A stretch of DNA of 64,000 bases from Jaltomata sinuosa (GCA_003996215.1 QJPP01000273.1:248001-312000); one strand, 5' to 3'. Shown: positions 1 through 9,930, counted from the first letter of the stretch. Program-made: numbers and translations. The notes: generated from the sequence alone by a model not told the origin.

Positions 1-1155
1 AAGTAGATATACAGTTGTATTCAACATATAGTTTTTTTTGAATTTTTGTAAAAGGCATATATACTTGGAAGCCATTTGTCCATAGATTTTTTTCCCTTCT
101 CCATTTTTTAAAAAAAAAATAGCGTTTGATTATATATTCAACTGGATGTTTTCAAAATTATTTCGAAGATGAATTACGAGTTAAAGTATTTTTGATCAGT
201 TTTTCAAGTAAATTTTTTTCCACACGCGAATTTTACCCTTGTCAGATGCATGTTCAATCACAATTTCAATTCTTAAATACATTTTTTAACTTTAATTCAT
301 ATACTATGTTTTTATTTATTTATTATAATCACATATATTTTTTAATTTGGAGTTTTTAAAAAAATAGATATGAAGATAATGATATTATAACTTTTTAGGA
401 CATTAAGTAGGTCTTATGGTGGTTGGCCCAATGTCTCTTAGCATTATAGTAGTTGCTTTATCATCATAACCTTTAAATCCAACCACAAAAAATAAAAATA
501 AAAAGTAGAAAATAAGAAGGAGAAAAAAGAAATTATATACTTGCTAGGGCCCATTGAAAGCTTATCTAAAACTTTTTAAAAAATTGAAACAAGATGTGGT
601 TGAAAAAGAAAATACTTTCGTCTTTTTGAATTTATATGACACCGTTAAAATCAGTATTTAAATATATCATAATATTTTTGTGATTATAAAAATTTCTCAT
701 CAATAACTTGTTTGGATGGTTGTCACACGAATCGGCTCATAATATATCATATTGTATAGTATTCTATTAATATACTATATTATTTTGTGAATACAATGTT
801 TGATGAATATATTTTATTAATACCATGCATCCATAATTTAAGAAGAAACTACATTAATATGACAAAGAAGAAGTAAAATACGAGGTAGAATTATTATAAA
901 AATGTAGTGTTAGAAGTAAAATATGATTATTATTTTTTCTATTTTAATTTATGTGAAGATTTACTTTGATGGAACATGGAGTTTCAGAGAAAAATACAAA
1001 CTTCGAAAACTTGTGGTATATAATAAAACATAAAGAAATTGGTGGTTATAAATTAATTCATTAAGGATAAAATGTAAATTTGAAGTTAAGTTCTTATTAA
1101 ATATGAAAAATATCATTCATTTTAAGACCGACTAAAAAGTAAAGAGTGTTAATAG
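1..1155. other. AT-rich intergenic stretch
   Basis: No credible gene is visible. Open frames are short, low in complexity and lack recognisable domains. The stretch holds homopolymer A/T runs and one segment near 710-900 that reads like a decayed MITE (it begins GTTTGGATGG), but no clear terminal repeat pair could be fixed. Confidence 0.5.
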
Positions 1156-1421
1156 ATACTCCCTTCGTTTCTTTTTAGTTGTCATAGTTTTCTTTTTAAG
1201 AGTCAAATTATATAAACTTTGACCAATATTTTAAAATATAATTTTTTATCATATTAATATGAGAAAAATTATAATTTATAGTGCTTTATGTATAGTTTTT
1301 AAATATCTAAATTTTAATTTTAAAATATTAAATAAATCTAATTTAATTTAGTATTAAAAATTAATCAAATTGACTCTAAAAAAGCGAAATATGACAACTA
1401 AAAAGGAATAGAGAAAGTAAT
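1156..1421. mobile_element. Stowaway-like MITE
   Basis: The left end reads TACTCCCTTCGTTTC and the right end is a decayed complement ending in GAGAAAGTA, with TA at both sides as expected for Tc1/mariner-type insertion. The subterminal parts are also inverted (GTTGTCATA near the left, TATGACAAC near the right). About 265 bp, non-coding. A related copy lies at 34612-34882. Confidence 0.7.
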
Positions 1422-1469
1422 AACTACTTAATATATTATAATAGATTGTTAATCTAATTATTACTATAA

Positions 1470-1742
1470 TACTTCCTTCATTTTAAAATACTTTTCATGT
1501 TTTTTTACACTCCTTAAGAAAAACATTAAGTAAAATATAATTTGACTAAATTATCCTTATTTATTACTCCTATCAATTTAATATTTTTTTTCTTGCATCA
1601 CATTAATATTTTTTCATATTTATGTATAAGGGTAAAGGTAAAAATAAATAACTAATTATGTCATAATTTTTTAAAATAACAAGTATTGTAGATAATTTAT
1701 TTTTAATAAGAATGACAAGTATTTTAAAATAAAAAGAATATT
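1470..1742. mobile_element. Stowaway-like MITE, second copy
   Basis: It opens with ACTTCCTTCATTTTAAAATACTT and closes with a matching inverted segment (AAGTATTTTAAAAT followed by a decayed end). Similar in size and base content to its neighbour but from a different subfamily. Boundaries are approximate because the right terminus is eroded. Confidence 0.5.
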
Positions 1743-1814
1743 AATTTAGAATTATCTTAAAACTCATAAATTTTAAATCTTGAATTCGTCTCCCGCGCTT
1801 AAGGGTGGCAACGG

Positions 1815-2010
1815 AACCGGGAGGTACCGGTACCGGTTCCGGACCGTCCCGGTTCATTTACCGGTCCGGTTCCGGTCCGGTGTACTCCGGTTCCGTCCGG
1901 TTGAGGGTGGGACGGAAGGGGTAACGGGACGGAAGGGGGTTGGTTACCGGATCGTCCCGGTCCGGTCCGTCCCGGTACCGGTCCGGTCCGGTCCGGTTCG
2001 ATCCGGTTGG
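1815..2010. repeat. Left subterminal CCGGT-rich repeats of the hAT element
   Basis: Overlapping copies of ACCGG/CCGGT in both orientations, strikingly GC-rich against the AT-rich surroundings, followed by a long poly-T run. In hAT elements such short subterminal repeats bind the transposase BED zinc finger; that role is inferred here. The many CCGG sites are also potential CpG/CHG methylation targets. Confidence 0.75.
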
Positions 2011-2510
2011 TTTTCAAATTTTTTTTTTTTTTTTTTTTTTAAAGTAGCCGTTGGGTAGCCGTTGGCAACGGCCAGTGGGGCCCACCCAACGGCTATAACA
2101 GCCAAACACCCCCCCCAAAACACCCCCCTACCCCCCAAACTTTTTTTAATACCCCAAAGTTTTTAAAAATACATTTTAGTCCTAAATTTTAACTATAAAA
2201 ACCCCCCACCCCTTCATTATTTATTACACAAAATTTCTTCTTCTTCATCTACTCTCTCAACTCTCAATCTTCTACTCTTCTACTCTCTATTCTCTAATAG
2301 TCTCTATTAAATTGTTAATTTTATTTGTTGGATTATTTTGGAGCAATTTTCAAGCTTCAAGTTTCATCTATCAATTTCGGCTTTTGGTTATACACGTCTG
2401 TTTTTACGCAGACGTTTGGTACATTCGTTCCAACTTTCATCTCTTTACTTGTTTATTTTTTTGCATTTAATTTTTGTATTTATTTATTTGCTTACTTTTA
2501 ATATTTTACA

Positions 2511-5054
2511 ATGGAATCCGGTGATAAAAATGTTGGCAAGGGTAAAAGTTCATTTTTTGGTAGGGTAGGTAATGCACTAACCGGAAAAACTAAAGTCGGT
2601 AGTTCTTCTAAATCCAAATCTAACACTAGACAACAACCTCAATTAAGAATAAATACGGATGATTTTACACATGTTGATGAAACTCCTTTTAATATTGATA
2701 GAAATACTCAATTAGATCATGAATTTTTACAAACAAGGTTTGGTAATTTTAATGAAGAGCTAGATGAAGAAGTAGAATATGATAATGAATATGATGGTAA
2801 TGATACTTATGATGATGATGAAACAGAGCCGCCTACGGCTACTAGTCCCACTCCTGCTCCCGCTCCCACTCCCCCTCCCCCTGTACATCCTACTAGGGCT
2901 AAGCCAAAGGCTGAACGTCCTAAAAAATCTGTTGTGTGGCAATTTATGATTCAAAGTGATGATAAAACTCAAGCTATTTGTAAAGTATGTAAACATGTTT
3001 TGAATCATAGAACTTCGGGAAAGTCGGGTGGGACGGGACATTTAAGAAATCATTTAATGGGATGTTGTAAAAATGAATTTTTGCAAGCTCAGGCTATAGT
3101 CGATGCAAAAAAATATGGTACTCCCCTTCCCGATCCATCTGTAGGAGTAGGGGCCTCTAACATGATCCAATCACAGTTAAACCCTTCTAATGTTTCTGGC
3201 CCTAGTACACATCGTAGTTATAGTAGAGAAAGAGATCTTGAAGAATTAGCTAAAATGATTGTTCTTTGTGGCTTGCCTTTTAGTTTTGCTGAAAATCCCG
3301 GTTTTGTTCATTATATTCAAATAGTGTATAATCCTTCTTTCACAGGTTTTTCAAGAAATACTATTAAAAAAGCTATTTTTGATTATCAAGGACAACATGT
3401 ACAATATCTTCGTTGTTTATTTAACTATAATACTTGTAGAATGGCTATCACTTCTGATATGGGTCGTAGTCCTAATGGTAACGATTATTTCACTATTACT
3501 GGTCATTGGATTGATGAAAATTGGAACATGCAAAAAAGAATTTTAGGTTATAAATGTTGTGAAATGCTGAAAACCGGTAGTTACATAGCTCAAACTATTG
3601 TAGATGTTTTAGAATTTTATGGAATTTGTAATAAAGTAATTAGTGTCACCCTTGATAATGCTTCTAATAATACAAATGCTGTTGATAAACTAAAACCGGC
3701 AATTTGCCCTATTTATATTGACGGTTTTCATATTAGGTGTGCTGCACACATATATAATTTAATTGTTAGAGATGGTGTAGCAATGTATAATAATGGTTGT
3801 ATAAAATGTGAAGCTGCATGCCATTTTATTTTTAAATGTCAAGTAAAGTCTAGGCGTGTAGAGTTTGAAAATCGGTGTCGTGAATTAGAACTCCCCCCTA
3901 GAAAAATTCCAAAAACTGTGTCTACTAGATGGAATTCTTTATATGAAATGCTTAAAGTTGCTTATGAATATAGAAAGCCTTTACAAATGGTTTGGAATGC
4001 TCACAATTCAGATATTGATTATAGAATTAGTGACACTGATTGGAAAGAAGTATATGAACTTAAAGAATTTTTAAAAGTTTTTTATTTAGCTACAAAACAA
4101 ATATCTGGACTTTATTATCCAACTATTTGTTCAGTTTTACCAAATATATGTGCTATTTCTGATAAATTTTTTCAATACAAAAATATTCCACGGTTTAAAG
4201 ATTCTATTAATGCAATGATTAAAAAATTTAGAAAATATTTTATTCCTATTCCTCAAATTTATTTAACTGCTTGTTTATTAAACCCAACTTACAAAGAAAT
4301 AGGTGCATCACGAATGGTTGAAAGAATATATTGTAATTTAGATATTTTAGAGATTATATTTGAACAAAGTATCCAAGGTGACGAAGTTGCCGAAGAGGAC
4401 AAATTACCTAGTTTGTCCGATGTTAAAGATAGCATAAGAATTGAAGCTAGAAAATTGTATGACTTGTATAATTCTAGTAGAATAAATGATGAAGTACATA
4501 ATGTAGAACCTTCAAGTTCTAGGCGTAGATATTCAAATGAAGATGATATTGATGATATGATGGAAAATTATCTTGGTCTTACTTCTAATGAAAGGAATGA
4601 TTTTGATGAATATCTTAATCAGGGAATGGAAAGCATTAAGGATGCACAAGGCAAACCTCAACTTTTGGAATGGTGGAAGACTCGCGGCAAGTCATTTCCA
4701 AAACTTCAACCGGTGGTTCGAGATTTGCTAGCTATTCAAGCATCTTCAGTAGCTTCGGAGGGCGCTTTTAGTGCAGCAAGATATCAAATTGGGGAGCATA
4801 GGTATTCATTAGCATCAGACAGCTTGGAGATATCGGTATTGTTTAGAGATTGGATCAATGCCGAGCGAAGGAATTATGGGCGTCCTAGTTTACCTGTCCA
4901 ATTTGAATATGATATAGATAATATTTTGGTAAATTCAAGTGAAGACGGCATGGATGCATTGGAGGATCAAGCACAACAACCACTTCCAGAAAATGTTACG
5001 AGGGAATTCTTAGAAACTCTACGGAAAGACTATTTTCAAGGATTCAAATATTAG
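2511..5054 (+). CDS. hAT transposase with BED zinc finger (847 aa)
   Basis: The product should cut and paste the surrounding element. An acidic and Pro-rich N-terminal region (about residues 80-130) precedes a BED-type zinc finger with C157, C160, H177 and H181. The RNase-H-like core follows, with candidate catalytic residues D316 (in SDMGRSPNG), D382 (in VTLDNASNN) and E750 (in SVASEGAFS). Residues about 690-800 form the hAT C-terminal dimerisation region (EWWKTRG through RDWINAE). The frame begins at the ATG after an AT-rich leader and has no stop or frameshift. One oddity is that the usual Trp after SDM is replaced by Gly (SDMGRS rather than SDMWTS). No host-gene features are seen, so this is a transposon gene and not a domesticated one. 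Confidence 0.92.
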   Translation: MESGDKNVGKGKSSFFGRVGNALTGKTKVGSSSKSKSNTRQQPQLRINTDDFTHVDETPFNIDRNTQLDHEFLQTRFGNFNEELDEEVEYDNEYDGNDTYDDDETEPPTATSPTPAPAPTPPPPVHPTRAKPKAERPKKSVVWQFMIQSDDKTQAICKVCKHVLNHRTSGKSGGTGHLRNHLMGCCKNEFLQAQAIVDAKKYGTPLPDPSVGVGASNMIQSQLNPSNVSGPSTHRSYSRERDLEELAKMIVLCGLPFSFAENPGFVHYIQIVYNPSFTGFSRNTIKKAIFDYQGQHVQYLRCLFNYNTCRMAITSDMGRSPNGNDYFTITGHWIDENWNMQKRILGYKCCEMLKTGSYIAQTIVDVLEFYGICNKVISVTLDNASNNTNAVDKLKPAICPIYIDGFHIRCAAHIYNLIVRDGVAMYNNGCIKCEAACHFIFKCQVKSRRVEFENRCRELELPPRKIPKTVSTRWNSLYEMLKVAYEYRKPLQMVWNAHNSDIDYRISDTDWKEVYELKEFLKVFYLATKQISGLYYPTICSVLPNICAISDKFFQYKNIPRFKDSINAMIKKFRKYFIPIPQIYLTACLLNPTYKEIGASRMVERIYCNLDILEIIFEQSIQGDEVAEEDKLPSLSDVKDSIRIEARKLYDLYNSSRINDEVHNVEPSSSRRRYSNEDDIDDMMENYLGLTSNERNDFDEYLNQGMESIKDAQGKPQLLEWWKTRGKSFPKLQPVVRDLLAIQASSVASEGAFSAARYQIGEHRYSLASDSLEISVLFRDWINAERRNYGRPSLPVQFEYDIDNILVNSSEDGMDALEDQAQQPLPENVTREFLETLRKDYFQGFKY

Positions 5055-5579
5055 TATGATAGTTCGAGGCCTAATTCAAACAGAACCCTTCCTAGAAGGT
5101 GGCTGCGTAGATTAGGTTCTCTTCTAATATTTGTAATACAAATTGTATTATTTAATTTTTATGAATAAAATTATAGGCTATTCGCCTTAAATTTTTTTAA
5201 TTATTGTCTTCAATTTAATACAAGTCTTTTTTATATATTTCAATTTTTAAATGTTTCAAACTTAAGTTACAATTTCAAATTTAAAAAAGTTGTTTAACAA
5301 ATGAAAGTTTGATATAGTTTAAAAAGATTCAAACTTAAATAAGTAAGTTATTAACTTAAGACTTAAGAGTTAAGACTTAAAAGTTTAAAAAGATTTTAAG
5401 AGTTTAAAATTTGAAATTTAAAGTTTTAAACTTTTAGAGTTTAAAATTTAAACTCTAAAAAAAATCTAATTTATTAAGTTATACTTTTAAAAGAAATATA
5501 AAATAACTTATATATTTTGAAACTTTTTCAATTATAAATAACCGAATTTTAATTTAATTAATTTTTTTTTTTTTAAAAA

Positions 5580-5775
5580 GGCCGCGACCCGGTAAACCGG
5601 ACCGGTACCGGTCCGGTCCGGTCCCGGTAAGTACCGGACCGGGACGAACAAGGTGAAAAATTCCGGTACTACCGGTACCGGAACGTCCCGGTTCCCGGCC
5701 AACCGGCGGAAGGGATGAGCCGGTACCGGTCCGGTTCCGGTTAATACCGGTCCGGTACTCCCGGTGCCGGTTCCG
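5580..5775. repeat. Right subterminal CCGGT-rich repeats of the hAT element
   Basis: Counterpart of the left block, with repeated ACCGGT and CCGGTCC words in both orientations ending next to the right TIR. The roughly inverted relation to the left block agrees with one intact element. Confidence 0.75.
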
Positions 5776-6034
5776 TTGCCTGCCTTACCCGCGCTAGAAA
5801 GAGGCAAGTCAAAAGTAATTTTTCATAAATGTAGGTCCTAAATTTCTTCAAAAGCTCTAATTATCTAAAAGACAATATTTCTCTCACAATTATCTCTACC
5901 AAGTGGCAACACAAATCAATAATGACAATAGGGCCCTCTCCCCTATCCCTTCAACCCTACCATTCTTTTTCTTTCTTTATCACTTCAAGTTCACATCATA
6001 CCTCATATTCTCTCTCTTTTAGTGTTTGATACGC

Positions 6035-6212
6035 TAAAATCCTCGCTATACGTAAGATTTAAAAAGAACTTAGTCACAAAAGTCTATTGTACACAGTCTT
6101 ATCTTATATTTCTGCAAGAAATTATTTCCAAGGCTTGAACCTGTGATCTCCCGATCACACAGGAGTAACTGGTACCAGTTACTCGACCAGTTACTCCAAG
6201 GCACCCCTTCTA
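6035..6212 (-). mobile_element. Au-like tRNA-derived SINE
   Basis: Read on the minus strand it starts with a tRNA-like head (GGTGCCTTGGAGTAACTGG) and has a B-box-like segment (CACAGGTTCAAGCC), then the Au-SINE body words CTTGCAGAAATA and ACAATAGAC. The body's 3' part is degenerate. A better preserved relative lies at 24335-24520. Confidence 0.7.
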
Positions 6213-6239
6213 ATTTTTAAAAATATATTTTTATATTTA

Positions 6240-6597
6240 ATATTTCCCTTGTTTCAATTTGTTTGACCTGCTTTTCTTTTTAGTTTGTTTTGAAAAAACT
6301 GACCTTTTCATTTTTTAATAATTCTTTAATTCTAACTTTAATTTTCACATGGCATATCTAAGATCATACGATGAAAGGACATTTAGATACACTTGACATA
6401 TCTTTAGTTTAAGACCATGAGATTCAAAAGTTCGTGCTAAGAGTCAAAATAGATCATAAAAAGAGTACTAAATTTTATTTTAGATACTTATTTTATTTTT
6501 AATATATAATTTATAATCACATAAATATTTATATATTAAATTTTATTTTATTCTTAAATTTGATACTTAGTTAAACACGTATAAATTGAGACGAAAA
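6240..6597. mobile_element. Stowaway-like MITE
   Basis: The left end TCCCTTGTTTCAATTTGTTTGACC is mirrored at the right by a segment ending in AAATTGAGACGAAAAA. The interior is AT-rich and non-coding. The ends are eroded, so boundaries are approximate. Confidence 0.5.
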
Positions 6598-6802
6598 AAA
6601 AAAAGTGTTAAATCCTTGTAATTATTGTTGTTAAAGAAAGGGGGAAAAGGGGGGTTTAGTGGAAATGGACGTTACCTCGTTTTTCAGCTCTTTGTTTCTT
6701 CTGACACCACCTTTGATCTTTGATGATGGATACGTCGACAATTTCATAAATAATTTTATAATCTTTCCGTCTTAATTTATGTGACGATATACACAATTTT
6801 TG

Positions 6803-6810
<8 letters not shown>

Positions 6811-6848
<38 letters not shown>
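6811..6848. repeat. (TA)n microsatellite
   Basis: About 19 uninterrupted TA dinucleotides, next to the 3' end of a TS-type SINE. Expected to be length-polymorphic. Confidence 0.9.
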
Positions 6849-6849
<1 letters not shown>

Positions 6850-6857
6850 CAATAGTA

Positions 6858-6980
6858 TATTCAGTGTATTCTCACAATGTGGGTCTGGAGAGGGTAAAGT
6901 GTACGCAGTCCGTACCTCTATTTCAGAGGTGAGGTAGAAAGACTGTTTTCGATAGACCCCGACTCAAGACAAAAACAGTA
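6858..6980 (-). mobile_element. TS-type SINE
   Basis: Minus-strand copy with the diagnostic Solanaceae TS words: GTCTATCGAAAACAGTC, CTACCTCACC, GTACGCAGTCCG complement and CCAGACCCACATTGTG. The left flank is the (TA)n tract, so the tail and target duplication cannot be resolved. Confidence 0.75.
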
Positions 6981-7022
6981 TATTATATATATATATATAT
7001 ATTTAAAATATTTTTTAATTGT

Positions 7023-7286
7023 ATTCCCTCTGTCCCATGTTAGTTGGTCACTAAACTAAAAATAGTTGTTCTATATTAGTTGACCACCTTACTAAATCAA
7101 GAAAGCATTAATTATAATTTTTCCATATTACCCTTGCAATTAATTCTTTTCAAAAGTGTTCACGCTTGTTTTTAAAATTTCAAAAATGTTCTTAAGGGGT
7201 GAATTAGTAAAACTACCTTCTTATTTACGATTTCTTAACATGCATGTAAAAAGGAAAGTGACCAACTAATATGAGACGAAGGGAGT
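7023..7286. mobile_element. Stowaway-like MITE with TA duplication
   Basis: The left terminus TTCCCTCTGTCCCATGTTAG is the close inverted match of the right terminus CTAATATGAGACGAAGGGAG. A TA dinucleotide sits outside each end. Size about 264 bp, non-coding, typical of mariner-mobilised MITEs. Confidence 0.78.
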
Positions 7287-7607
7287 AATTATTACTCCAT
7301 GATTTATAAGAATATTTTTTACAGGTTGTGGATTATAGTAGAAGTTTAGGAGGTCGTAGGTAAATATTATCTTATTTTTCGATGAGATTAGGCTTGATGA
7401 GAGTCTGAGGCATCGTGTCTGTCATAGTGTTATCTTTATTCATATAGTTTCTTACTTGTGATATCTGATATCATCTGCTGGCTATTGTAATTACTACATT
7501 ATTTATTTATTTATTTTTACTGAATGTTGTATACTGTTTTTCTATTAATTAATTGTCATGTTTTTTTCATTGTCGTATATTTTTTTCATAACTATTTTAA
7601 TTTATTG

Positions 7608-7740
7608 CACTTGAACCGATATTCTTTCATAAATAGTCTCTCTAACTCTATGAGCTATGAGTAAATTATGCATATACTTTATCTTTCTCAGACCTCTGTG
7701 TGATCATATTACGGGTGTTATTGTCGTTATAATACTTTTT
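7608..7740 (+). mobile_element. Degenerate TS-type SINE
   Basis: The order of words CTTGAACCGATATTCTTTC, AGTCTCTCTAACTCTATGAG, TCTCAGACC and GTTATTGTCGTT follows the TS consensus on the plus strand with many substitutions. An old copy. Confidence 0.5.
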
Positions 7741-7989
7741 ACGCAAATTTTAAATACATAAATTTTATTTTAAAATTTTAAAAATATATGTTCAAAATCA
7801 AAGGTGGAGTCAAAATTTTCCGTTCATAAATTTTGAACCACAATCATTTTTACTTATTGTATTCTGATAAATCATTAATATCATATTAATCTATGATTTG
7901 AGCCAAAGTTATTAAAATTACGTTCTGTCAAATTCGTAACTTAAGAGCAACTTCACTCCTAGTCGAATTTACGACTAAAATTTTAAAAA

Positions 7990-8160
7990 AGTATAACTTT
8001 CAAAATTTGAATTATAACACATAAAATAGAACGAAAAAAGTATATTTTCATATATATAAAAAAAACACTCACATACTCACAAACACATCCACATCTTTCT
8101 TTCTTCTTTTATTTTCTCTCTCTCTCTCTCAAAAAGTTCAATACTTTTATATTATGATCA
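7990..8160 (+). repeat. Upstream copy of the duplicated promoter/leader segment
   Basis: The stretch runs from an ACATAAAATAGAAC word through a TATATATAAA box into CACATCCACATCTTTCTTTC and a CT run. It is repeated at 8170-8220 plus 8895-9012, where the CT-rich leader of the BLH1-like gene lies. The second copy is split by the SINE-derived array at 8221-8894. Confidence 0.7.
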
Positions 8161-8220
8161 AAATTTAAAAAATTAACTCTCAAATTTTGATCTACGAAAC
8201 ATAAATTAGAACAGAAAAGT

Positions 8221-8894
8221 ATATTTTTATACAATAATAATGACATACTTAGTGTAGTTTCATAAAATAAAATTTAAAAAATAAAAAGAGTGTACACAAA
8301 TTTTACCTCTACTTCAAAAGTAGAGAGATTATTTCTGATCGACCCTCGATATGATAATATATTTTTATACAATAACAATGACATACTCAATGTAGTCTCA
8401 CAAAATAAGATCTGAAAATTAGAGCGTTCACACATCTTACCTCTACTTTAAAAGTAGAGAGACTGTTTCTGATCGACCCTCGACATAATAGTATATTTTT
8501 ATACAATAACAATGGCATACTCAACGTAATCTCACAAAATGAGATTTGAAAATTAGAGCGTACACACATTTTACCTCTACTTTAAAAGTAGAGAGACTAT
8601 TTTCGATCGACCCTCGACATAATAGTATATTTTTATACAATAACAATGGCATACTCAACGTAGTCTCACAAAATGAGATCTGAAAATTAGAGCGTTCACA
8701 CATCTTACCTCTACTTTAAAAGTAGAGAGACTGATTTTGATCGGCCCTCAATATAATAGTATATTTTTATACAATAACAATGGCATACTCAATGTAGTCT
8801 CACAAAATGAGATTTGAAAATTAGAGCGTACTCACATTTTACTTCTACTTTAAAAGTAAAGAGACTATTTTCGATCGACCCTCGACATGATAGT
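8221..8894 (-). repeat. 134-bp tandem array derived from a TS-type SINE
   Basis: Five head-to-tail monomers start at about 8221, 8359, 8493, 8627 and 8761; the period is 134 bp, with a slightly longer first unit. Each monomer carries the TS SINE body on the minus strand (CTCTCTACTTTTAAAGTAGAG, TCTCATTTTGTGAGAC) and begins with GTATATTTTTATACAAT. The GTATATTTTTATA part is also the sequence outside the array on both sides (about 8215 and 8893), so the monomer equals SINE fragment plus target-site duplication. The array sits next to the TATA-like box of the BLH1-like gene. Confidence 0.85.
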
Positions 8895-8896
8895 AT

Positions 8897-8940
8897 ATTT
8901 TTATATATAAACAAAACACACACACATACACACATCCACA
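8897..8940 (+). promoter_or_regulatory. Probable core promoter of the BLH1-like gene
   Basis: A TATATATAAAC box lies immediately 3' of the SINE-derived array and 5' of a CA/CT-rich leader. It is the nearest good TATA box upstream of the inferred non-coding exon ending at 9169. Inferred from sequence only; a duplicate box near 8050 could also be used. Confidence 0.45.
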
Positions 8941-9169
8941 CATCCACATCTTTCTTTCTTCTTTTATTTTCTTCTTTCTTTCTCTCTCTGGAAAAGTTGA
9001 GTACTTTTATTAGCTCTCATCAATTCACACAGAAGGAAAAAAAATCATTTTTTCCTTTCTTTTTTTTTCTGCTGATGGCTGCATCAAATGATTTGGAAAG
9101 CTGAGTCAAATCAGAAGAAGAAAGAAAAAAAAAGAAAGTTATAATAATAATCAAAAATATTATTCTCAG
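8930..9169 (+). other. Probable non-coding leader exon of the BLH1-like gene, with uORF
   Basis: A CA/CT-rich leader leads to a good 5' splice site, CTCAG|GTATGG, at 9169/9170. The matching 3' splice site TTTTTTTCAG lies at 11265, 32 nt before the main ATG, which implies a 2.1-kb leader intron. The exon holds a 9-codon upstream ORF at 9075-9104 (MAASNDLES, then stop) that could dampen translation. Long leaders with uORFs are common in BEL1-like genes. The transcription start is not fixed. Confidence 0.5.
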
Positions 9170-9264
9170 GTATGGTAGTACTTCTTCACTCATTAACAAT
9201 GTAAATACATAATTGTTTGAAGAAAATGGATCTTCTCTTCTCTTCTTCTTTACTTTGATAAGTG

Positions 9265-9930
9265 GAGACGGAGTCAGAATTTGAAATCTACGGGTTCTGA
9301 GTTCTAGTTTTTTTAAGTTATTGTGTTCTATATTGATAATTCGTATATATTGAATATATGAGTTTTTTAAAATTAAAAGAGAGTTTGAAACAAAGCTATT
9401 GAGTTTGGTCAGAGCAGTAGCCGACACTCTAGTTTCGCTACTGCTCAGAGGCGAATTCAGAATATGAAGTTATTAATGAGTTTTAAATACATAATTCGTA
9501 CATATTGAATGAAGTTTTAAGATAAAATACAAAATTTAAAACAAAACTACTGAGTTCAGGTGAAGTCATAGTAGGCACTCTAGTTCCGCCACTTCTAAGA
9601 GGCGGATCGAAAATCTGAAGTTTATGAGTTTTGAATACTGAGTACCCTTTTGAGTTAGTGAGTTTTTAATTAATCTACATGTCAAAATGAATTTTTAAAG
9701 ATAATATAGAATTTAAAATAAAAGCTACTGAGTTCGACCGACACTTTAGCTCCACCACTACTCAAAGATGAATTTAGAATTCCAAGTTTATGAGTTTTAG
9801 ATTTTAAACCTTTTCAGTTATTGAATTCTGAATTAATAATATATTTTTTTTAATATGTTACATGAAATTTTTAAGATGGAATATAAAATTTCAATTAAAA
9901 TTATTGAGTTCCGTCGAATCCGCCTGAATT
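9265..9930. repeat. Tandem array of four ~165-bp dispersed-repeat units
   Basis: Units begin near 9265, 9448, 9599 and 9764. Each opens with GAGGCGAATTCAGAAT-like sequence, runs through ATGAGTTTT...GTACATATTGAAT and closes with CTACTGAGTTCGG...CTCTAGTTCCGCCACT. The units have diverged by substitutions and small indels. They lie in the inferred leader intron of the BLH1-like gene. The repeat family is dispersed in Solanaceae, but its class is unclear to me. Confidence 0.7.

Larger units (their letters stand above)
1800..5787 (+). mobile_element. Complete hAT-superfamily DNA transposon
   Basis: The element is 3,988 bp. Its left terminus TAAGGGTGGCAACGGAACCG is matched at the right by the inverse complement of TAAGGCAGGCAACGGAACCG, with only a few mismatches at bases 6-8. 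The 8-bp sequence CCCGCGCT stands directly outside both ends (1792-1799 and 5788-5795), the target duplication size expected for hAT. Both ends carry about 200 bp of dense ACCGGT/CCGGT repeats (1815-2010 and 5580-5775), probably subterminal transposase-binding motifs. Between them lies one open transposase frame. All hallmarks are intact, so the insertion looks recent and may be autonomous. Confidence 0.93.

Noticed and set aside
126..359. 77-aa frame near the left edge
   Set aside because: Phe/Tyr-rich translation of AT-rich DNA, starting at a non-ATG codon; no domain.
2760..3041. 93-aa minus-strand frame
   Set aside because: Lies antisense to the acidic and Pro-rich part of the hAT transposase.
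8387..8703. Two 60-aa minus-strand frames that resemble each other
   Set aside because: They come from successive monomers of the 134-bp SINE-derived array.
8221..8894. CRISPR-like regular array
   Set aside because: The repeats are long and directly adjacent without unique spacers, homologous to a SINE and in a plant nuclear genome. The same reasoning applies to 35816-36600.
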